Positions 41,207-52,827 are shown, counted from the first letter of the stretch. The stretch: 64,000 bases of DNA from Sphingobium yanoikuyae (GCF_034424525.1 NZ_CP139981.1:1-64000); one strand, 5' to 3'. Numbers and translations: made by a program. Notes: a model not told the origin generated them from the sequence alone.

Positions 41207-41243
41207 GCGGGGCGCCGCCAGCGCCTCAAGAAAGCGATAAGCA

Positions 41244-42662
41244 ATGAACGACTGTTGCAACCGCCCCGGGCAGGAAGGATTTGACGTGGCCGTCATCGGC
41301 GCGGGTTCTGCCGGGTTCTCCGCCGCGATCGCCGCTGCCGATCTGGGCGCGAAAGTGGCGCTCGTCGGTCACGGCACGATTGGCGGCACCTGTGTCAATG
41401 TTGGCTGCGTTCCTTCCAAGACGCTGATCCGCGCCGCCGAAGCGGTGCATGGTGGGCTTGCCGCCGCGCGCTTTCCCGGCCTTGGGGGCGCTGTCCAGAT
41501 GGATGACTGGTCCGTATTGGCGGCGTCGAAGGACGATCTTGTCACGACGCTGCGCCAAAAAAAATATGTCGATCTGCTGCCCGCCTATGACGGTGTGAGC
41601 TATATCGAGGGCAAGGCACGCTTTGCCGATGGTGCGCTGATTGTCGGCGATGCGCCCATGAAGGTCGGCAAGGTCATATTGGCGATGGGTGCGCACGCCG
41701 CCGTGCCGCCGATTCCGGGGATGGACAGCGTGCCCTACCTAACCAGCACATCGGCGCTGGCGCTGGATCGCTTGCCCAAATCGCTGCTGGTGATCGGTGG
41801 CGGGGTGATCGGGGTAGAACTGGGACAGATGTTTTCGCGTCTGGGCGTTGATGTCACCATCTGCTGCCGAAGCCGCCTGCTCCCCGAAATGGACCCGGAA
41901 GTGAGTGCCGCGCTGAAAAACTATTTGGAAGCCGAGGGCGTGCGGGTTTGCGCAGGTGTCGGCTATCAGCGTATCGCCCAAACACAGAGCGGGGTCGAAT
42001 TGACCTGCGAGGGGCATTGTGACACCGTCGCGGCGGAACAGGTGCTCATCGCCACCGGACGCCGACCCAATAGCGACGGGCTTGGGCTGGAGGAGCGCGG
42101 CATAGTGCTTGCCCGTAATGGTGGAATCGTCGTCGATGACCACCTCGAAACGTCGGTTCCAGGCATTTACGCGGCGGGCGATGTAACGGGACGGGACCAG
42201 TTCGTCTACATGGCCGCCTATGGCGCAAAACTGGCCGCGCGCAACGCGGTGACGGGCAACCAATACCGCTACGACAATTCCTCCATGCCATCCGTCGTCT
42301 TCACCGACCCGCAAGTCGCCAGCGCCGGCCTCACTGAAACGACAGCACGGGCGCAAGGCCTGGACATCAAGGTTTCGCTGCTCCCGCTCGATGCTGTGCC
42401 AAGGGCACTGGCAGCACGCGATACGCGGGGTCTCATCAAACTGATTGCCGACAAGGCGAACGACCGTTTGCTGGGCGGCCAGATCATGGCACCCGAAGGC
42501 GCGGATTCGATCCAGACACTGGTGCTGGCGATCAAACACGGCATGACCACCCTGGAATTGGGTGCAACGATATTTCCTTACCTGACCACTGTGGAAGGCC
42601 TCAAACTGGCGGCCCAAACGTTTGATAAGGATGTCGCCAAACTGTCTTGCTGCGCCGGGTGA
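41244..42662 (+). CDS. merA: MerA mercuric reductase (outer transposon)
   Basis: 472 aa. FAD site [16 protein letters not shown], redox-active [17 protein letters not shown] site VIGGGVIGVELGQ, and the C-terminal Cys pair (KLSCCAG) that delivers Hg(II). It lacks the N-terminal HMA domain of Tn501 MerA. It reduces Hg(II) to volatile Hg(0). Confidence 0.95.
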   Translation: MNDCCNRPGQEGFDVAVIGAGSAGFSAAIAAADLGAKVALVGHGTIGGTCVNVGCVPSKTLIRAAEAVHGGLAAARFPGLGGAVQMDDWSVLAASKDDLVTTLRQKKYVDLLPAYDGVSYIEGKARFADGALIVGDAPMKVGKVILAMGAHAAVPPIPGMDSVPYLTSTSALALDRLPKSLLVIGGGVIGVELGQMFSRLGVDVTICCRSRLLPEMDPEVSAALKNYLEAEGVRVCAGVGYQRIAQTQSGVELTCEGHCDTVAAEQVLIATGRRPNSDGLGLEERGIVLARNGGIVVDDHLETSVPGIYAAGDVTGRDQFVYMAAYGAKLAARNAVTGNQYRYDNSSMPSVVFTDPQVASAGLTETTARAQGLDIKVSLLPLDAVPRALAARDTRGLIKLIADKANDRLLGGQIMAPEGADSIQTLVLAIKHGMTTLELGATIFPYLTTVEGLKLAAQTFDKDVAKLSCCAG

Positions 42663-42753
42663 TTGCTCGGGGATCAACCGGCAACGAATGGCCTCCCTCC
42701 AGTGCAAGCCGCTTTGGTGTCAATTTTGTTATTCGCCTCAGCGGGAGAGCAAA

Positions 42754-45336
42754 ATGGCACGACGCCGACTTCTGACCGGAGACGAGCGCCGGCGCCTGTT
42801 CGATCCTCCTGTCCAAGAAACCGCGATCATTGGGCATTATACCCTTTCTGCGGAAGATGTTGAATTGGTTGGGCGCCGCTATGGTCCAGCAAATCGCCTC
42901 GGTCTGGCTGCACAAATCGCTTTGATGCGACATCCCGGCTTTGGTCTGCAACCCGAGATCGGGCTTCCCGACGTCATTCTTCAGTACCTCGCGGCACAGT
43001 TATTCGTCGATCCTTCCTCCTTCTCTGCATATGGTCAGCGCGCGCAAACCCGTACCGATCATGCCGATCTCGTGGCGCGTTATCTTGGCATACGCCCGTT
43101 TCGACGCGGCGACCTGGCACTTGCCCTGAATCTTGCCGCGCAAGCCGCCGAGTATACAGACAGAGGTGAACCGATTGTTCGCGCCCTCATGGTTGGCCTG
43201 AAGGGTGAGCGGTTCATTCTTCCGTCAGGCGACACACTGGAACGCGCCGGTCTTGCTGGCCGGGCACGCGCACGCAAAGCTGCCGCAGCCGCAATCGTCG
43301 AAGGCCTCAGCTCTGCTGAACTGACACGGCTAGACGAACTCGTAATCAACAACCCGGATTTCGGCATGACACCGCTGGCGTGGTTGCGTAATTTCGAAGA
43401 AGCCCCGACTGCGGCCAATATCAATGGCTTGCTTGAGCGCCTGCGCTATGTTCGCGGCATAGGTATCCACCCGGTAGTTGGGGGCGCCATTCCGGAATTC
43501 CGCTTTGCCCAATTTGTCCGCGAGGGCGGCGTGGCACCGGCATTCCTGCTTTCGGATTACAGCGTCAATCGCAGGCGGGCGACGTTGACGGCCGCAGTGA
43601 TCGACCTTGAGGCCAGACTTGCCGATGCCGCGATCCAAATGTTTGACCGACTTATCGGCGGCATGTTCACGCGCGCGCGGCGTGGGCGCGAGCGTCGCTA
43701 CCAAGATAGTATTCAGTCGGTGGGGCAACTCATGCGGCTGTTTGGCGCCACGATTACAGCACTTGATGAGGCTGTCCAGAATGGCGGCGATCCGCTCGAA
43801 TTGATTGACGAAGCGGTGGGCTGGCACCGGCTTGTTGCGGCAAAGGCCCAAGTAGATGCCCTTGCTGATCTTGCCGGCGAGGACGCACTGGTAACGGCAA
43901 CCGAGCGTTACGCCACGCTACGGCGTTTCAGCCCGGCATTTCTGGACGCCTTCACCTTCAAGGCGTCTGGAACAGGGACGGCACTGATCAAAGCCATCGA
44001 TGTCATTCGCGATGCGAACACACGAAAGTCGCGCGACCTTCCCGATGGCGTTCCACTGCCATTCCCCAATCGGCAGTGGAAGCGTCTCATCACCGAAAGC
44101 GGCCGTATCGACCGCCGACGTTATGAAATTGCGATCATGGCAACCTTGCGTGATCGTTTGCGCGCCGGTGATGTATGGATCGAGGGAACCCGCAACTATC
44201 AGCGCTTCGATGCCTATTTGCTGGGTCGGCGCGACGCCGCCAAAGTGGCGGATGTGCTTCCGTTCGATTCAAATGCTGCATCCTACCTCGCTGACCGGGC
44301 ACGAAATCTTGACTGGCGGCTGCGCCGATTTGCCAAGCAGTTGAAAACAAACAAGCTTGAGGGAGTGTCGCTCGAACGAGACCGGCTCAAGCTTCAGCAA
44401 ATGCCGCCTGTCACCCCACCGGAAGCTGAAGCCCTCGATCGCAAGCTCGATACCCTGCTTCCCCGCGTGCGCATCACCGAGCTGCTGCTTGAAGTCGCCG
44501 AACGCACTGGTTTTTTGAACGCATTCCGTGACCTGCGCTCAGGCAAGGAGCACGACAACCCCAGCACGGTACTCGCCGCAATTCTGGCTGATGGCACCAA
44601 CCTCGGGCTGGAGCGGATGGCCAATGCCAGCGAAGGCGTCAGCTATGCCCAACTCGCATGGACCCACAACTGGTATCTTTCACCCGAGAACTATCAGGCC
44701 GCGCTGGCCATGATCATCTCAGCCCATCACGAATTACCCTTCGCGCGGCATTGGGGCGCTGGCACCAGTTCGTCGTCCGATGGCCAGTTCTTCCGGTCGG
44801 GGCGGAACCGTTCAGGGGCGGCGGACGTCAATGCCAAATATGGCGCCGAACCTGGCGTGAAAATCTATTCTCACCTTTCCGATCACTTCGCATCATTCGG
44901 ATCACGGATCATGTCCGCGACGGCAGGTGAAGCGCCTTACGTGCTCGACGGGCTTGTCCTGGGCGCCGGCAACCTTCCGTTGCATGAGCACTATACCGAT
45001 ACCGGCGGCGCCACCGATCATGTTTTCGCACTCTGCCACCTACTCGGGTTCCGCTTCGCGCCCCGGCTGCGCGATATTGGCGACCGCAAGCTGGGTTCGA
45101 TCGCTGCGCCATCGACATACAAGGGCATCGAAAATCTGATGGGCCGCACCATCAAAACGGCAGCGATCGAGGCCGATTGGGATGACATCGTCAGGATTGT
45201 CGCCTCAATCAAGGATGGCACGGTGGCGCCGTCAGTAATCTTGCGAAAACTTGCCGCCTACAAACGCCAGAACAGGCTGGATTTTGCATTGGCTGAACTG
45301 GGCCGTATCGAGCGCACTTTGTTCACGCTCGATTGA
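42754..45336 (+). pseudogene. tnpA: tnpA of the outer transposon, N-terminal part
   Basis: From ATG 42754 (GGGAGAGC upstream) the Tn3-family transposase runs 860 codons to LFTLD, where the inner transposon enters and gives an immediate stop. DUF4158 lies at the N-terminus, DDE core in the second half (GTSSSSDGQFF, HYTDTGGATDHVFAL). Joining 42754-45334 to 54179-54567 gives 2970 nt, 990 codons with stop, the same length as the inner tnpA. The fragment may still bind terminal repeats. Confidence 0.92.
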
Positions 45337-45392
45337 GGGCGTAGCGTGGAAAGTACGCCAGACAACGCTAAGGACGAACAGTCAGGGAACGC

Positions 45393-48362
45393 TTAGGCGA
45401 CGCGGCTATCCGGCGGCAGATTGAGGGCCTTGCGGCCATTGGAAGCAGCGGCTCTATCCCAGAGGAAATCGCCGGAGAAAGCAATATGCTCCCAGCCAAC
45501 AGGGGAGGTATGGGCAAGCAGATCATCAGGCACCGCGACCGATGTTGACCGGAGATGTTGGGCAGCGGCATCCATGTAGATCGTGTTCCAATAGACGATC
45601 GCGGCGATGACCAGGTTGAGGCCGGATGCGCGATATTTCTGTGCCTCATGACTGCGGTCGATGATCCGACCCTGGCGGAATGTGTAGATCGCCTGCGTCA
45701 GGGCATGGCGCTGCTCGCTGTTGTTGAGGCCGGCATGGCATCGCCGGCGTAGATCGGGATTTTCCAGCCAATCCAGCATGAACAGCGTCCGCTCGATTTT
45801 GCCGATTTCCTGTAGCGCGACGTCGAGCTGGTTCTGCCGCTCATAGGCGGCGAGCTTTCGCAGCATGACCGACGGCGCCACGTGTCCGGCCTTGATCGAC
45901 CCTACGAGGCGCAGCACGTCGTCCCATTGCTCAGCGATGATGTCGGACCGGATGCGCTTTCCCAATAGCGGGGTGAGGGACGGATAAGCTGCAACCGGCG
46001 CGATCGTCGCGAGCCGTCGGTCGGGAAAGTCGCGCAGGCGCGGGCAGAAGCGAAATCCAAGCATGGCGCACAGGGCAAAGACATGATCGGTCGCCCCGCC
46101 CGTGTCGGTGTAATGCTCGGCGATTTTCAGATCGGTGCCGTGGCTGGTGAGGCCGTCGAGGACATAGGGCGCCTCATGCGTCGCCGCTGAGATCACGTTG
46201 ACGTGGTAAGGCGCGCGCTGATCGGAATTATGGGTGTAGAAGCTGAAGCCATGATCGACGCCATAGCGGGCGTTGATGTCGCCCCCCGATGCGCCGCGCT
46301 TCGCGCCCCTGAAGAACTGGCCATCGGAACTGGACGTGGTGCCATCGCCCCAGACCCGCGAGAATGGCAGGCGGTGGTGCGCATTGATGAGGACGGCGAG
46401 CGCCGCGCGGTAGCTGTCGTCGCGGATATAGGCGTCATGGGTCCACAGGAGCTGATCGCGCGTGACGCCCTGGCTCGCCGCCGCCATGCGCGACAGGCCG
46501 AGATTGGTCGCATCGGCGAGGATCGTGGCGAGCAGCGCGTTTTCATTGGGACACGGCTCGCCGGTGCGCAGGTTGGTGAACGCCGCAAGAAAGCCGGTTT
46601 CCCGCGCCACCTCATGCAGCAGCTCGGTGATGCGGATACGTGGCATCATGGCATCGAGCCGGTCGGCCAGCGCTTCGGCGTCGGGCGTCGCGATCGCGCG
46701 TACCGGCGATATCTGGAGGCGGGCGTCGCGGTATCGCACACCCTCCAGAGCGTCGCGCTTCAGGCGCTGGGCAAATTTCTTCAGCCGCCAGTCCAGTTCG
46801 CGGCCCCGCTGTTCGAGCCATTCGCCGGCTGTGGGTGGCAGGCCAAGAGCCGACACGATCGGCTTCGCCTTCGGTACGCTCAGCAGGTAGCTGTCGAACC
46901 GGCGGTATCCCGCCGATCGCTCCACCCAGACATCCCCGGAACGCAGCTTGTTGCGAAGATGCGCGATCGTCGCGATTTCCCAGAGCCGCCGGTTGATCTT
47001 GCCGTCATCGCCCACAACGATTTTCCGCCATTCCTTGCGGAAAGGCATCGGAGCGTCGGAGGGCAGATCGCGCTTGCCCGACTTGTTGAGGGTGCGCAGT
47101 ATTTCAATGGCGGCGATCGTTTTCGCGCTGCCCTTTCCGGCCCTGAACTGGAGCGCTTCAAGCAGGTCGGGGGCGAACTTGCGCAACGTCGCATAGCGAT
47201 CGGCCGCGACCGTCAGTGGGTCGAGGCTGGCGGTTTCCGCGATCGTCGCCACTTCCGGCCTGGCCCTCAGGAGGGTGTTCCACCCGACCGAGGCGTCCAG
47301 GGCCTCTATAGGGTCTTCGCCGGTATCGACCGCATCGGTGAGCGTGTCGATCGTCCTGCGAAAGATCAGCATCAGTCGCGCCACGTTCTTCGACGTGGTG
47401 GCATAGTTGCGCGTTTGGGCGTTCTTCGCGCGGGTGAAGATGCTGCCGATCAGCTTGTCCGCCATCTCTAGGGCGCTGTCGGTCAGCCGTTCTTCAAGAT
47501 CGAGCAGGAAGGCAACCAGCGTGGCGCGCCGCCGGGAGGGAATATATCGCTCGGTCATATAGGCAGGCGAAGCGCGGCCTTCCGTGACATATTGCCGAAG
47601 TCGGTCCGCATGGATGCGACCAGCCACCTCCCGGGAGATGCCGATCTTTCGCACTTGCCGCAAGCGGTCGAGAATCTGGCGGATATGATCGGGCTTGGCA
47701 GCGACAGGGATGGTCTTGAGGAATGCGAGCTGGCTCATGCCGCCGGCGTCGTCAAAGAGCTGGTCAAGGGCTTGGACCTGTTCAGTGCTGAGATCGGCAA
47801 TCAGGGCGTAGGCAGCCTGCTTGCGGGCACGCGCACGCCCCGCGCTGCTGGCGCGCTCGATGGTGGAGATGGACGGTAGCAGAATCCGGGCCTCGCGAAG
47901 GGCGGTGACGACGCCGCTTGCGATCGTCATCCCCTTGTCGGTTGCCCATGCCGTTTTCGCGGCCGCTTCTATCATAAAGGGGATATCGGCGCGGGTCGGC
48001 CCCCGAAGGCCTAGGCGCGCCGCCAGCTCGCGGGCATGGTCCGTCATCGTTTGATCCCGTGCGGCATAGTCGGCCAGATCAGTTACGCGCAGGCCAAGCT
48101 GCTCCGCGACGAAAGCGGCGAGATCATGGGGTATCGCTCCCCTGTCGCGTATCAATTGCGCGAGGGCGATGCCCGGATGCCGCAAAAGGGCGAGCTGCAG
48201 CGCGACGCCCAACCGGTTCCGTCGCTCCCGCCGCGCGCCGATGATCTCAATGTCCGCAGGCTCGAAGGTATAGAGCCGGGCCAGATGGTCACGATCGGTC
48301 GGGATCGCGAGGATCTGGCCGCGCTCGCTTTCGGTCAAGAGTTGATGCTTGCGCTTTGTCAT
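45393..48362 (-). CDS. tnpA: Tn3-family transposase of the inner transposon
   Basis: 989 aa from ATG 48362, full length for the family. N-terminal DUF4158 (LLTESERGQILAIPTDRDHLARLYTF), C-terminal DDE domain with GTTSSSDGQFFRG, HYTDTGGATDHVFALCAMLGFRFCPRLRD and the final WNTIYMDAAAQHLR. Its stop lies 20 bp from the left terminal repeat. Confidence 0.95.
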   Translation of the reverse strand: MTKRKHQLLTESERGQILAIPTDRDHLARLYTFEPADIEIIGARRERRNRLGVALQLALLRHPGIALAQLIRDRGAIPHDLAAFVAEQLGLRVTDLADYAARDQTMTDHARELAARLGLRGPTRADIPFMIEAAAKTAWATDKGMTIASGVVTALREARILLPSISTIERASSAGRARARKQAAYALIADLSTEQVQALDQLFDDAGGMSQLAFLKTIPVAAKPDHIRQILDRLRQVRKIGISREVAGRIHADRLRQYVTEGRASPAYMTERYIPSRRRATLVAFLLDLEERLTDSALEMADKLIGSIFTRAKNAQTRNYATTSKNVARLMLIFRRTIDTLTDAVDTGEDPIEALDASVGWNTLLRARPEVATIAETASLDPLTVAADRYATLRKFAPDLLEALQFRAGKGSAKTIAAIEILRTLNKSGKRDLPSDAPMPFRKEWRKIVVGDDGKINRRLWEIATIAHLRNKLRSGDVWVERSAGYRRFDSYLLSVPKAKPIVSALGLPPTAGEWLEQRGRELDWRLKKFAQRLKRDALEGVRYRDARLQISPVRAIATPDAEALADRLDAMMPRIRITELLHEVARETGFLAAFTNLRTGEPCPNENALLATILADATNLGLSRMAAASQGVTRDQLLWTHDAYIRDDSYRAALAVLINAHHRLPFSRVWGDGTTSSSDGQFFRGAKRGASGGDINARYGVDHGFSFYTHNSDQRAPYHVNVISAATHEAPYVLDGLTSHGTDLKIAEHYTDTGGATDHVFALCAMLGFRFCPRLRDFPDRRLATIAPVAAYPSLTPLLGKRIRSDIIAEQWDDVLRLVGSIKAGHVAPSVMLRKLAAYERQNQLDVALQEIGKIERTLFMLDWLENPDLRRRCHAGLNNSEQRHALTQAIYTFRQGRIIDRSHEAQKYRASGLNLVIAAIVYWNTIYMDAAAQHLRSTSVAVPDDLLAHTSPVGWEHIAFSGDFLWDRAAASNGRKALNLPPDSRVA

Positions 48363-48501
48363 GCCGATTCCTGTCCACAAAAGGTCAATTGCGACTATGG
48401 ACAGGCATGAGTAAAGAGACATAGTATGTGGACGGATATGGGTGGGGTGAAGCGGTCGCGCTTCAGAGCGTCCACAGAACGACCGTTTGGGAGACGCCGG
48501 C
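48363..48501. other. res site of the inner transposon
   Basis: Between the divergent tnpA and tnpR genes. CTGTCCA and TGGACAG (about 48371 to 48404) bound a roughly 34-bp subsite, and further GTGGAC and GTCCAC half sites follow near 48430 and 48470, as in three-subsite res regions. Confidence 0.65.
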
Positions 48502-49071
48502 ATGAGCGATATTCTGGGCTATGCCCGTGTCAGCACCGGCGATCAGGATGTGGCGGGGCAGACCATACGTCTCGAGAAAGCCGGTGCCATTAAGGTGTTC
48601 ACCGACGTCATGTCCGGCAAGAGCATGGATCGTCCCGGCCTCGTCGAACTTCTCGCCTACGCCCGCAAGGGCGACACGCTGGCCGTGGTGCGCCTCGATC
48701 GGCTCGGACGCTCGCTCGCCGAGCTTCTCGCTACGGTCGAGAAGCTGCGCGCCCAGGGCGTGGCGTTGCTGAGCCTTGAGGAGAAGATCGACACGTCGTC
48801 GGCCGCTGGCGAACTGATCTTCCATGTGTTCGGGGCCATCGCCCATTTCGAGCGGCGCCTGATCTCCGAACGGACGAAAGATGGCATCGCTGCTGCCCGC
48901 GCCAAGGGAAAGCGGCCTGGCCGTCAGCCCCTCGACATGGCCAGGGTCGATGCCGCCATCAAACTGGTGGAAGCCCGGATATCGCCAACGGAAGCCGCAA
49001 GGCAGCTCGGTATCGGCCGATCAACCATCTACCGGGAAATGCGCAGATTGGGTATCGAGCGCCCCGCCTGA
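48502..49071 (+). CDS. tnpR: resolvase of the inner transposon
   Basis: 189 aa from ATG 48502. YARVSTGDQD with the catalytic Ser, RLDRLGRSLAELL, HFERRLISERT, and the C-terminal HTH ISPTEAARQLGIGRSTIYREMRR. Confidence 0.95.
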   Translation: MSDILGYARVSTGDQDVAGQTIRLEKAGAIKVFTDVMSGKSMDRPGLVELLAYARKGDTLAVVRLDRLGRSLAELLATVEKLRAQGVALLSLEEKIDTSSAAGELIFHVFGAIAHFERRLISERTKDGIAAARAKGKRPGRQPLDMARVDAAIKLVEARISPTEAARQLGIGRSTIYREMRRLGIERPA

Positions 49072-49163
49072 TCGGCGGGGTAGGGTGGAGAATTGCAGTC
49101 GTTCCGCTGTTGCGCAAGAAGGGGTAGTTTGCGGGAGAACACGAAATCCTAACGCTCAGCGGG

Positions 49164-49577
49164 TCATGAGGCGAGCACCTCGATGATCGGGCAGTCCGGC
49201 ACCATATCGCCGGAGCATTGCGCGGCGGTCTGGGTCAGCACTTTCTCGATGCGCCTGAGATCGGCGATCTTCGCGCGCACATCGGCCAGATGCCGCTCAG
49301 TGCGCTCCTTGACCTCTGCGCAGGTCTGCGCGCCGCCCTCGACGAGGGCAAGCAGGCCGCGTACTTCGTCGAGCGAAAAGCCGAGTTCGCGGCCGCGCAA
49401 GATGAAGCGCAGGCGGGATACGTGGTCCTCGCCATAAATGCGGTAGCCGGAGGCCGTGCGCGGCGGGTCCGGCATCATACCGATTTTCTCGTAATAGCGG
49501 ATGGTTTCCAGATTGCAGCCCGTAAGCTTGGCCAAGTCAGCGCGCTGCATTCCCTTCCCGAAAACGTGATCGCTCAT
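49164..49577 (-). CDS. merR: MerR regulator (inner transposon)
   Basis: 137 aa from ATG 49577. HTH LAKLTGCNLETIRYYEKIGMMP; Cys in TCAEV, AAQCSGD and PDCPIIEV form the mercury site. Divergent from merT. Confidence 0.94.
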   Translation of the reverse strand: MSDHVFGKGMQRADLAKLTGCNLETIRYYEKIGMMPDPPRTASGYRIYGEDHVSRLRFILRGRELGFSLDEVRGLLALVEGGAQTCAEVKERTERHLADVRAKIADLRRIEKVLTQTAAQCSGDMVPDCPIIEVLAS

Positions 49578-49593
49578 CGGTCCAAAAAACCTC

Positions 49594-49624
49594 TTGAGTC
49601 TGTAGTACCTACAGAGCGTAGCAT
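49594..49624 (+). promoter_or_regulatory. mer promoter/operator of the inner transposon
   Basis: TTGAGT (49594-49599) and TAGCAT (49619-49624) with a 19-nt spacer. The dyad CTGTAG-TAC-CTACAG covers 49600-49614. Confidence 0.88.
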
Positions 49625-49655
49625 GAAGTGGAATAGCAATCGAGAGGCGAGTCGC

Positions 49656-50054
49656 ATGGATCGCGCTAATATGCAAATGCAGGTTCTTGAGCAGCCAAAG
49701 GCAACGGCGAGCCGCCGGCCAGGATGGTTCGCGGCGGGCGGTGTGGTCGGAGCGATCCTCGCCTCGACGTGCTGCATCGCGCCGCTTCTCTTGTTGATGC
49801 TCGGCGTTTCCGGCGCCTGGATGGGCAACCTCACGGCCCTTGAACCCTACAAGCCCTACGCCGCCGCCGTAGCGCTCGTCTTTATCGGGCTCGGATTCCG
49901 GCAGGTCTATTTCAAGCCGAAGGGGGCCTGCGCGGAAGATTCCTACTGCGCTCGGCCGCAAGCCTCGCGCATCACCAAGTCGGCGCTGTGGCTGGCCACG
50001 GTTCTGGTCCTCCTTGCCCTGACAATCAGCTGGTGGGCGCCGCTGTTCTACTGA
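49656..50054 (+). CDS. merT: MerT mercuric ion transporter
   Basis: 132 aa from ATG 49656. Three helices; ASTCCIAPL in the first and GACAEDSYC in the loop. Clearly related to the outer MerT but not identical. Confidence 0.94.
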   Translation: MDRANMQMQVLEQPKATASRRPGWFAAGGVVGAILASTCCIAPLLLLMLGVSGAWMGNLTALEPYKPYAAAVALVFIGLGFRQVYFKPKGACAEDSYCARPQASRITKSALWLATVLVLLALTISWWAPLFY

Positions 50055-50081
50055 TCACGCTACCCCATAGGAGAAACCCAT

Positions 50082-50414
50082 ATGAAACGCCCCCTTCTCA
50101 TCGCGCTCGGCGCGGCGGCCCTGGGCGCCGCCGGCCTTCTCTCGGCGCCGACGATTTCACCGCTCGCCGCGCAAGCTGCCCCCGCGCAAGCCGCCGCGGT
50201 CCAGAAGACAACGTTCAGCATCGAAAACATGACGTGCGCCATGTGCCCGGTGACAGTGACAAAGGCGATGAAAGGCGTCGCCGGAGTGAAGTCCGTCACT
50301 GTCGACTTCGCCGCCAAGACGGCGACGGTCATTTATGACCCGGCGACCGCCACCGTCGCAGCCATTGCCGCCGCGTCCACCAATGCCGGCTATCCGGCCC
50401 GCCCGGCGGGATGA
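50082..50414 (+). CDS. merP: MerP periplasmic mercury-binding protein
   Basis: 110 aa, signal peptide ending near AQAAP, one HMA domain with NMTCAMCP. Confidence 0.94.
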   Translation: MKRPLLIALGAAALGAAGLLSAPTISPLAAQAAPAQAAAVQKTTFSIENMTCAMCPVTVTKAMKGVAGVKSVTVDFAAKTATVIYDPATATVAAIAAASTNAGYPARPAG

Positions 50415-50424
50415 GGACCGCAGC

Positions 50425-50673
50425 ATGAAGGACGCAACGCTTCTGAAGACCGGCATCGCCGGCTCGCTCATTGCTGTGATCTGCTGCGCCACGCCTTTGC
50501 TGGTTGTCCTGCTCGGCGCGATCGGGTTGTCGGCCTGGCTGGGCTGGATCGATTATGTCCTCATGCCGGCGCTCGCCTTCTTTGTCGCGCTCACCGGCTA
50601 TGGCCTCTGGCGCCGACAACGCGCCGCAGATTGCTGTGCGACTGAAACACAAACGAACAAGGAAAATAGCTGA
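50425..50673 (+). CDS. merF: MerF mercury transporter
   Basis: 82 aa from ATG 50425. Two membrane helices with VICCATPL in the first and a C-terminal Cys pair (ADCCATE), the MerF layout. It gives a second uptake route besides MerT. The outer transposon has no merF. Confidence 0.92.
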   Translation: MKDATLLKTGIAGSLIAVICCATPLLVVLLGAIGLSAWLGWIDYVLMPALAFFVALTGYGLWRRQRAADCCATETQTNKENS

Positions 50674-50675
50674 AC

Positions 50676-52106
50676 ATGTCAGACTGCTGCACCACCGAAG
50701 GAAGCCGTAAGGGCGGCTACGACCTTGCCGTCATCGGCGCCGGATCGGCCGGATTCTCGGCCGCGATCACCGCCGCCGATCAGGGCGCCAATGTCGCGCT
50801 GATCGGCCACGGCACCATCGGCGGCACCTGCGTCAATGTCGGCTGCGTGCCGTCGAAGACGATGATCCGCGCGGCCGAGGCGCTGCATGGTGTGCGGGCC
50901 GCGCAACGCTTTCCCGGCCTGGTCGGGGAAGCAAGCGTGGCCAACTGGCCCGCGCTCGTCGCGGCCAAGGACGAGCTGGTCACCAGCTTGCGGCAGAAGA
51001 AATATATTGACCTGCTGCCCGAGTACAACGGCGTTGCCTATCTGGAAGGCGCGGCGCGTCTGAACGGGCAGGGCGTGATGGTGAATGGCGCCGCGATTTC
51101 AGCGGGCAAGATCATCATCGCGACCGGCACCTCGCCGGCCCTGCCGGACATTCCCGGCATTGAGGAGGTGCCTTATCTCACCAGCACGACTGCCCTGGAA
51201 CTTGGCGCGCTACCGCGCTCATTGCTCGTCATCGGCGGCGGCTATATCGGCTGCGAACTGGCGCAGATGTTCGCGCGCGTCGGCGTGGCGGTGACGCTCA
51301 TCACCCGCCGCCGCTTGCTGCCGGAGGCCGAGCCGGAAATCTCCGAGGCGCTGACCGGCTATCTCCGCGACGAGGGCATTACCGTCCGGACCGGACTAAC
51401 TTATCGCGGAATCGCGCGCACGGCTGCCGGCGTCGAGCTGAGTATCACCACCGACGGCGCACAGCAGGTGATCGCCGCCGAGCAGGTGCTCGTAGCCACC
51501 GGACGGGCGCCGAATACCGATGGCCTCGGCCTTGTCGAAGCGGGCATCGCCCAAGCCGACAACGGCAGTGTGGTCGTGGACGACCGGATGCGCACCTCGA
51601 GACCGGATGTCTATGCGGCCGGCGACGTCACCGGTCGCGATCAGTTTGTCTATATGGCGGCCTATGGCGCGAAGCTCGCCGCGCACAACGCGCTGAACGG
51701 CGACGACCTCGTCTACGACAATACGGTCATGCCCTGGGTCACGTTTACCGACCCACAGGTGGCGGGCGTGGGACTGAGCGAAAGGGCAGCGCAGGCAGCG
51801 GGCTTCGAGACCAAGACCTCGATCGTCGCCCTCGACCAGGTGCCGCGGGCACTGGCCGCTCGCGACACACGGGGGTTGATCAAGCTGGTCGCTGACAAAA
51901 CGTCCGATCGCCTGCTGGGCGGTCAAATCGTCGCGCCCGAGGGAGCCGACAGCATCCAGACCATGGTGCTCGCGATCAAACACGGCATGACGACGAAGGC
52001 GCTGGGCGAGACGATCTTTCCCTATCTCACCACGGTCGAGGGCCTGAAACTCGCCGCACAGGGCTTCGGCAAGGATGTGGCAAAACTGTCCTGCTGCGCA
52101 GGATGA
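50676..52106 (+). CDS. merA: MerA mercuric reductase (inner transposon)
   Basis: 476 aa, starting [43 protein letters not shown] and the end KLSCCAG. No HMA domain. Its last bases overlap the merB start (ATGA). Confidence 0.96.
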   Translation: MSDCCTTEGSRKGGYDLAVIGAGSAGFSAAITAADQGANVALIGHGTIGGTCVNVGCVPSKTMIRAAEALHGVRAAQRFPGLVGEASVANWPALVAAKDELVTSLRQKKYIDLLPEYNGVAYLEGAARLNGQGVMVNGAAISAGKIIIATGTSPALPDIPGIEEVPYLTSTTALELGALPRSLLVIGGGYIGCELAQMFARVGVAVTLITRRRLLPEAEPEISEALTGYLRDEGITVRTGLTYRGIARTAAGVELSITTDGAQQVIAAEQVLVATGRAPNTDGLGLVEAGIAQADNGSVVVDDRMRTSRPDVYAAGDVTGRDQFVYMAAYGAKLAAHNALNGDDLVYDNTVMPWVTFTDPQVAGVGLSERAAQAAGFETKTSIVALDQVPRALAARDTRGLIKLVADKTSDRLLGGQIVAPEGADSIQTMVLAIKHGMTTKALGETIFPYLTTVEGLKLAAQGFGKDVAKLSCCAG

Positions 52107-52744
52107 AAGAGAGCGTCATGAGCCCCACTACATATATCGAGCATTTCCCGTCGATCAGTCGGTCTCAAGATTCCGCGGAACTCCTCGTCGCGCTGTTGCG
52201 GGAACTCGCCAAGGGGCGCCCGGTATCGCGAACCACGCTTGCCGGGATTCTCAACTGGCCTGATGAGCGCATCGCCGCCGTGCTCGCGCAAACCGCCAGT
52301 ACCGAATATGATGATGACGGAAACATCATCGGCCACGGCCTCACCCTACGCGAAACGGCGCATTCCTTCGAGATCGACGGCCGCCGCCTCTACGCCTGGT
52401 GCGCTTTGGATACATTGATGTTTCCGGCGCTGCTCGGCTGTACAGCCCGCGTCTCATCGCGTTGCGCTGCCACCGGAGCGCCCGTTTCGCTTACCGTGTC
52501 ACCAAACGAGATACGGGCTGTTGAACCCGCCGACGTGGCGGTGTCGTTGGTGCCGCCGCAGGAAACGAACGACGTTCGTCGGTCCTTCTGCTGCCACGTC
52601 CATTTCTTTGCTTCTACCCATGTGGCGCAAGACTGGGCCTCCAAGCGTCCGGGGTTGACCATCATCGGCGTTCGGGAGGCTTTTTGTGTGGGCCAGGAGC
52701 TGAATCGACAGCTGTTGCACCCGCCACACCGGGCAACGCCATGA
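52103..52744 (+). CDS. merB: MerB organomercurial lyase
   Basis: 213 aa (ATG 52118 is an alternative start). [16 protein letters not shown] holds the first catalytic Cys and the Asp, and [11 protein letters not shown] holds the second Cys. It splits C-Hg bonds and hands Hg(II) to MerA. Confidence 0.94.
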   Translation: MKESVMSPTTYIEHFPSISRSQDSAELLVALLRELAKGRPVSRTTLAGILNWPDERIAAVLAQTASTEYDDDGNIIGHGLTLRETAHSFEIDGRRLYAWCALDTLMFPALLGCTARVSSRCAATGAPVSLTVSPNEIRAVEPADVAVSLVPPQETNDVRRSFCCHVHFFASTHVAQDWASKRPGLTIIGVREAFCVGQELNRQLLHPPHRATP

Positions 52745-52827
52745 TCGCATACAACCCAGTTGACATCGGATTTGCAGCGCGCGGATCGAACTCCGGGGAG
52801 CGCATGCCCTGCCGACAGAGGAGGGAG

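Noticed and set aside
46203..47471. 422-codon open frame on the plus strand opposite the inner tnpA
   Set aside because: It is a shadow of the conserved transposase; no recognisable domain.
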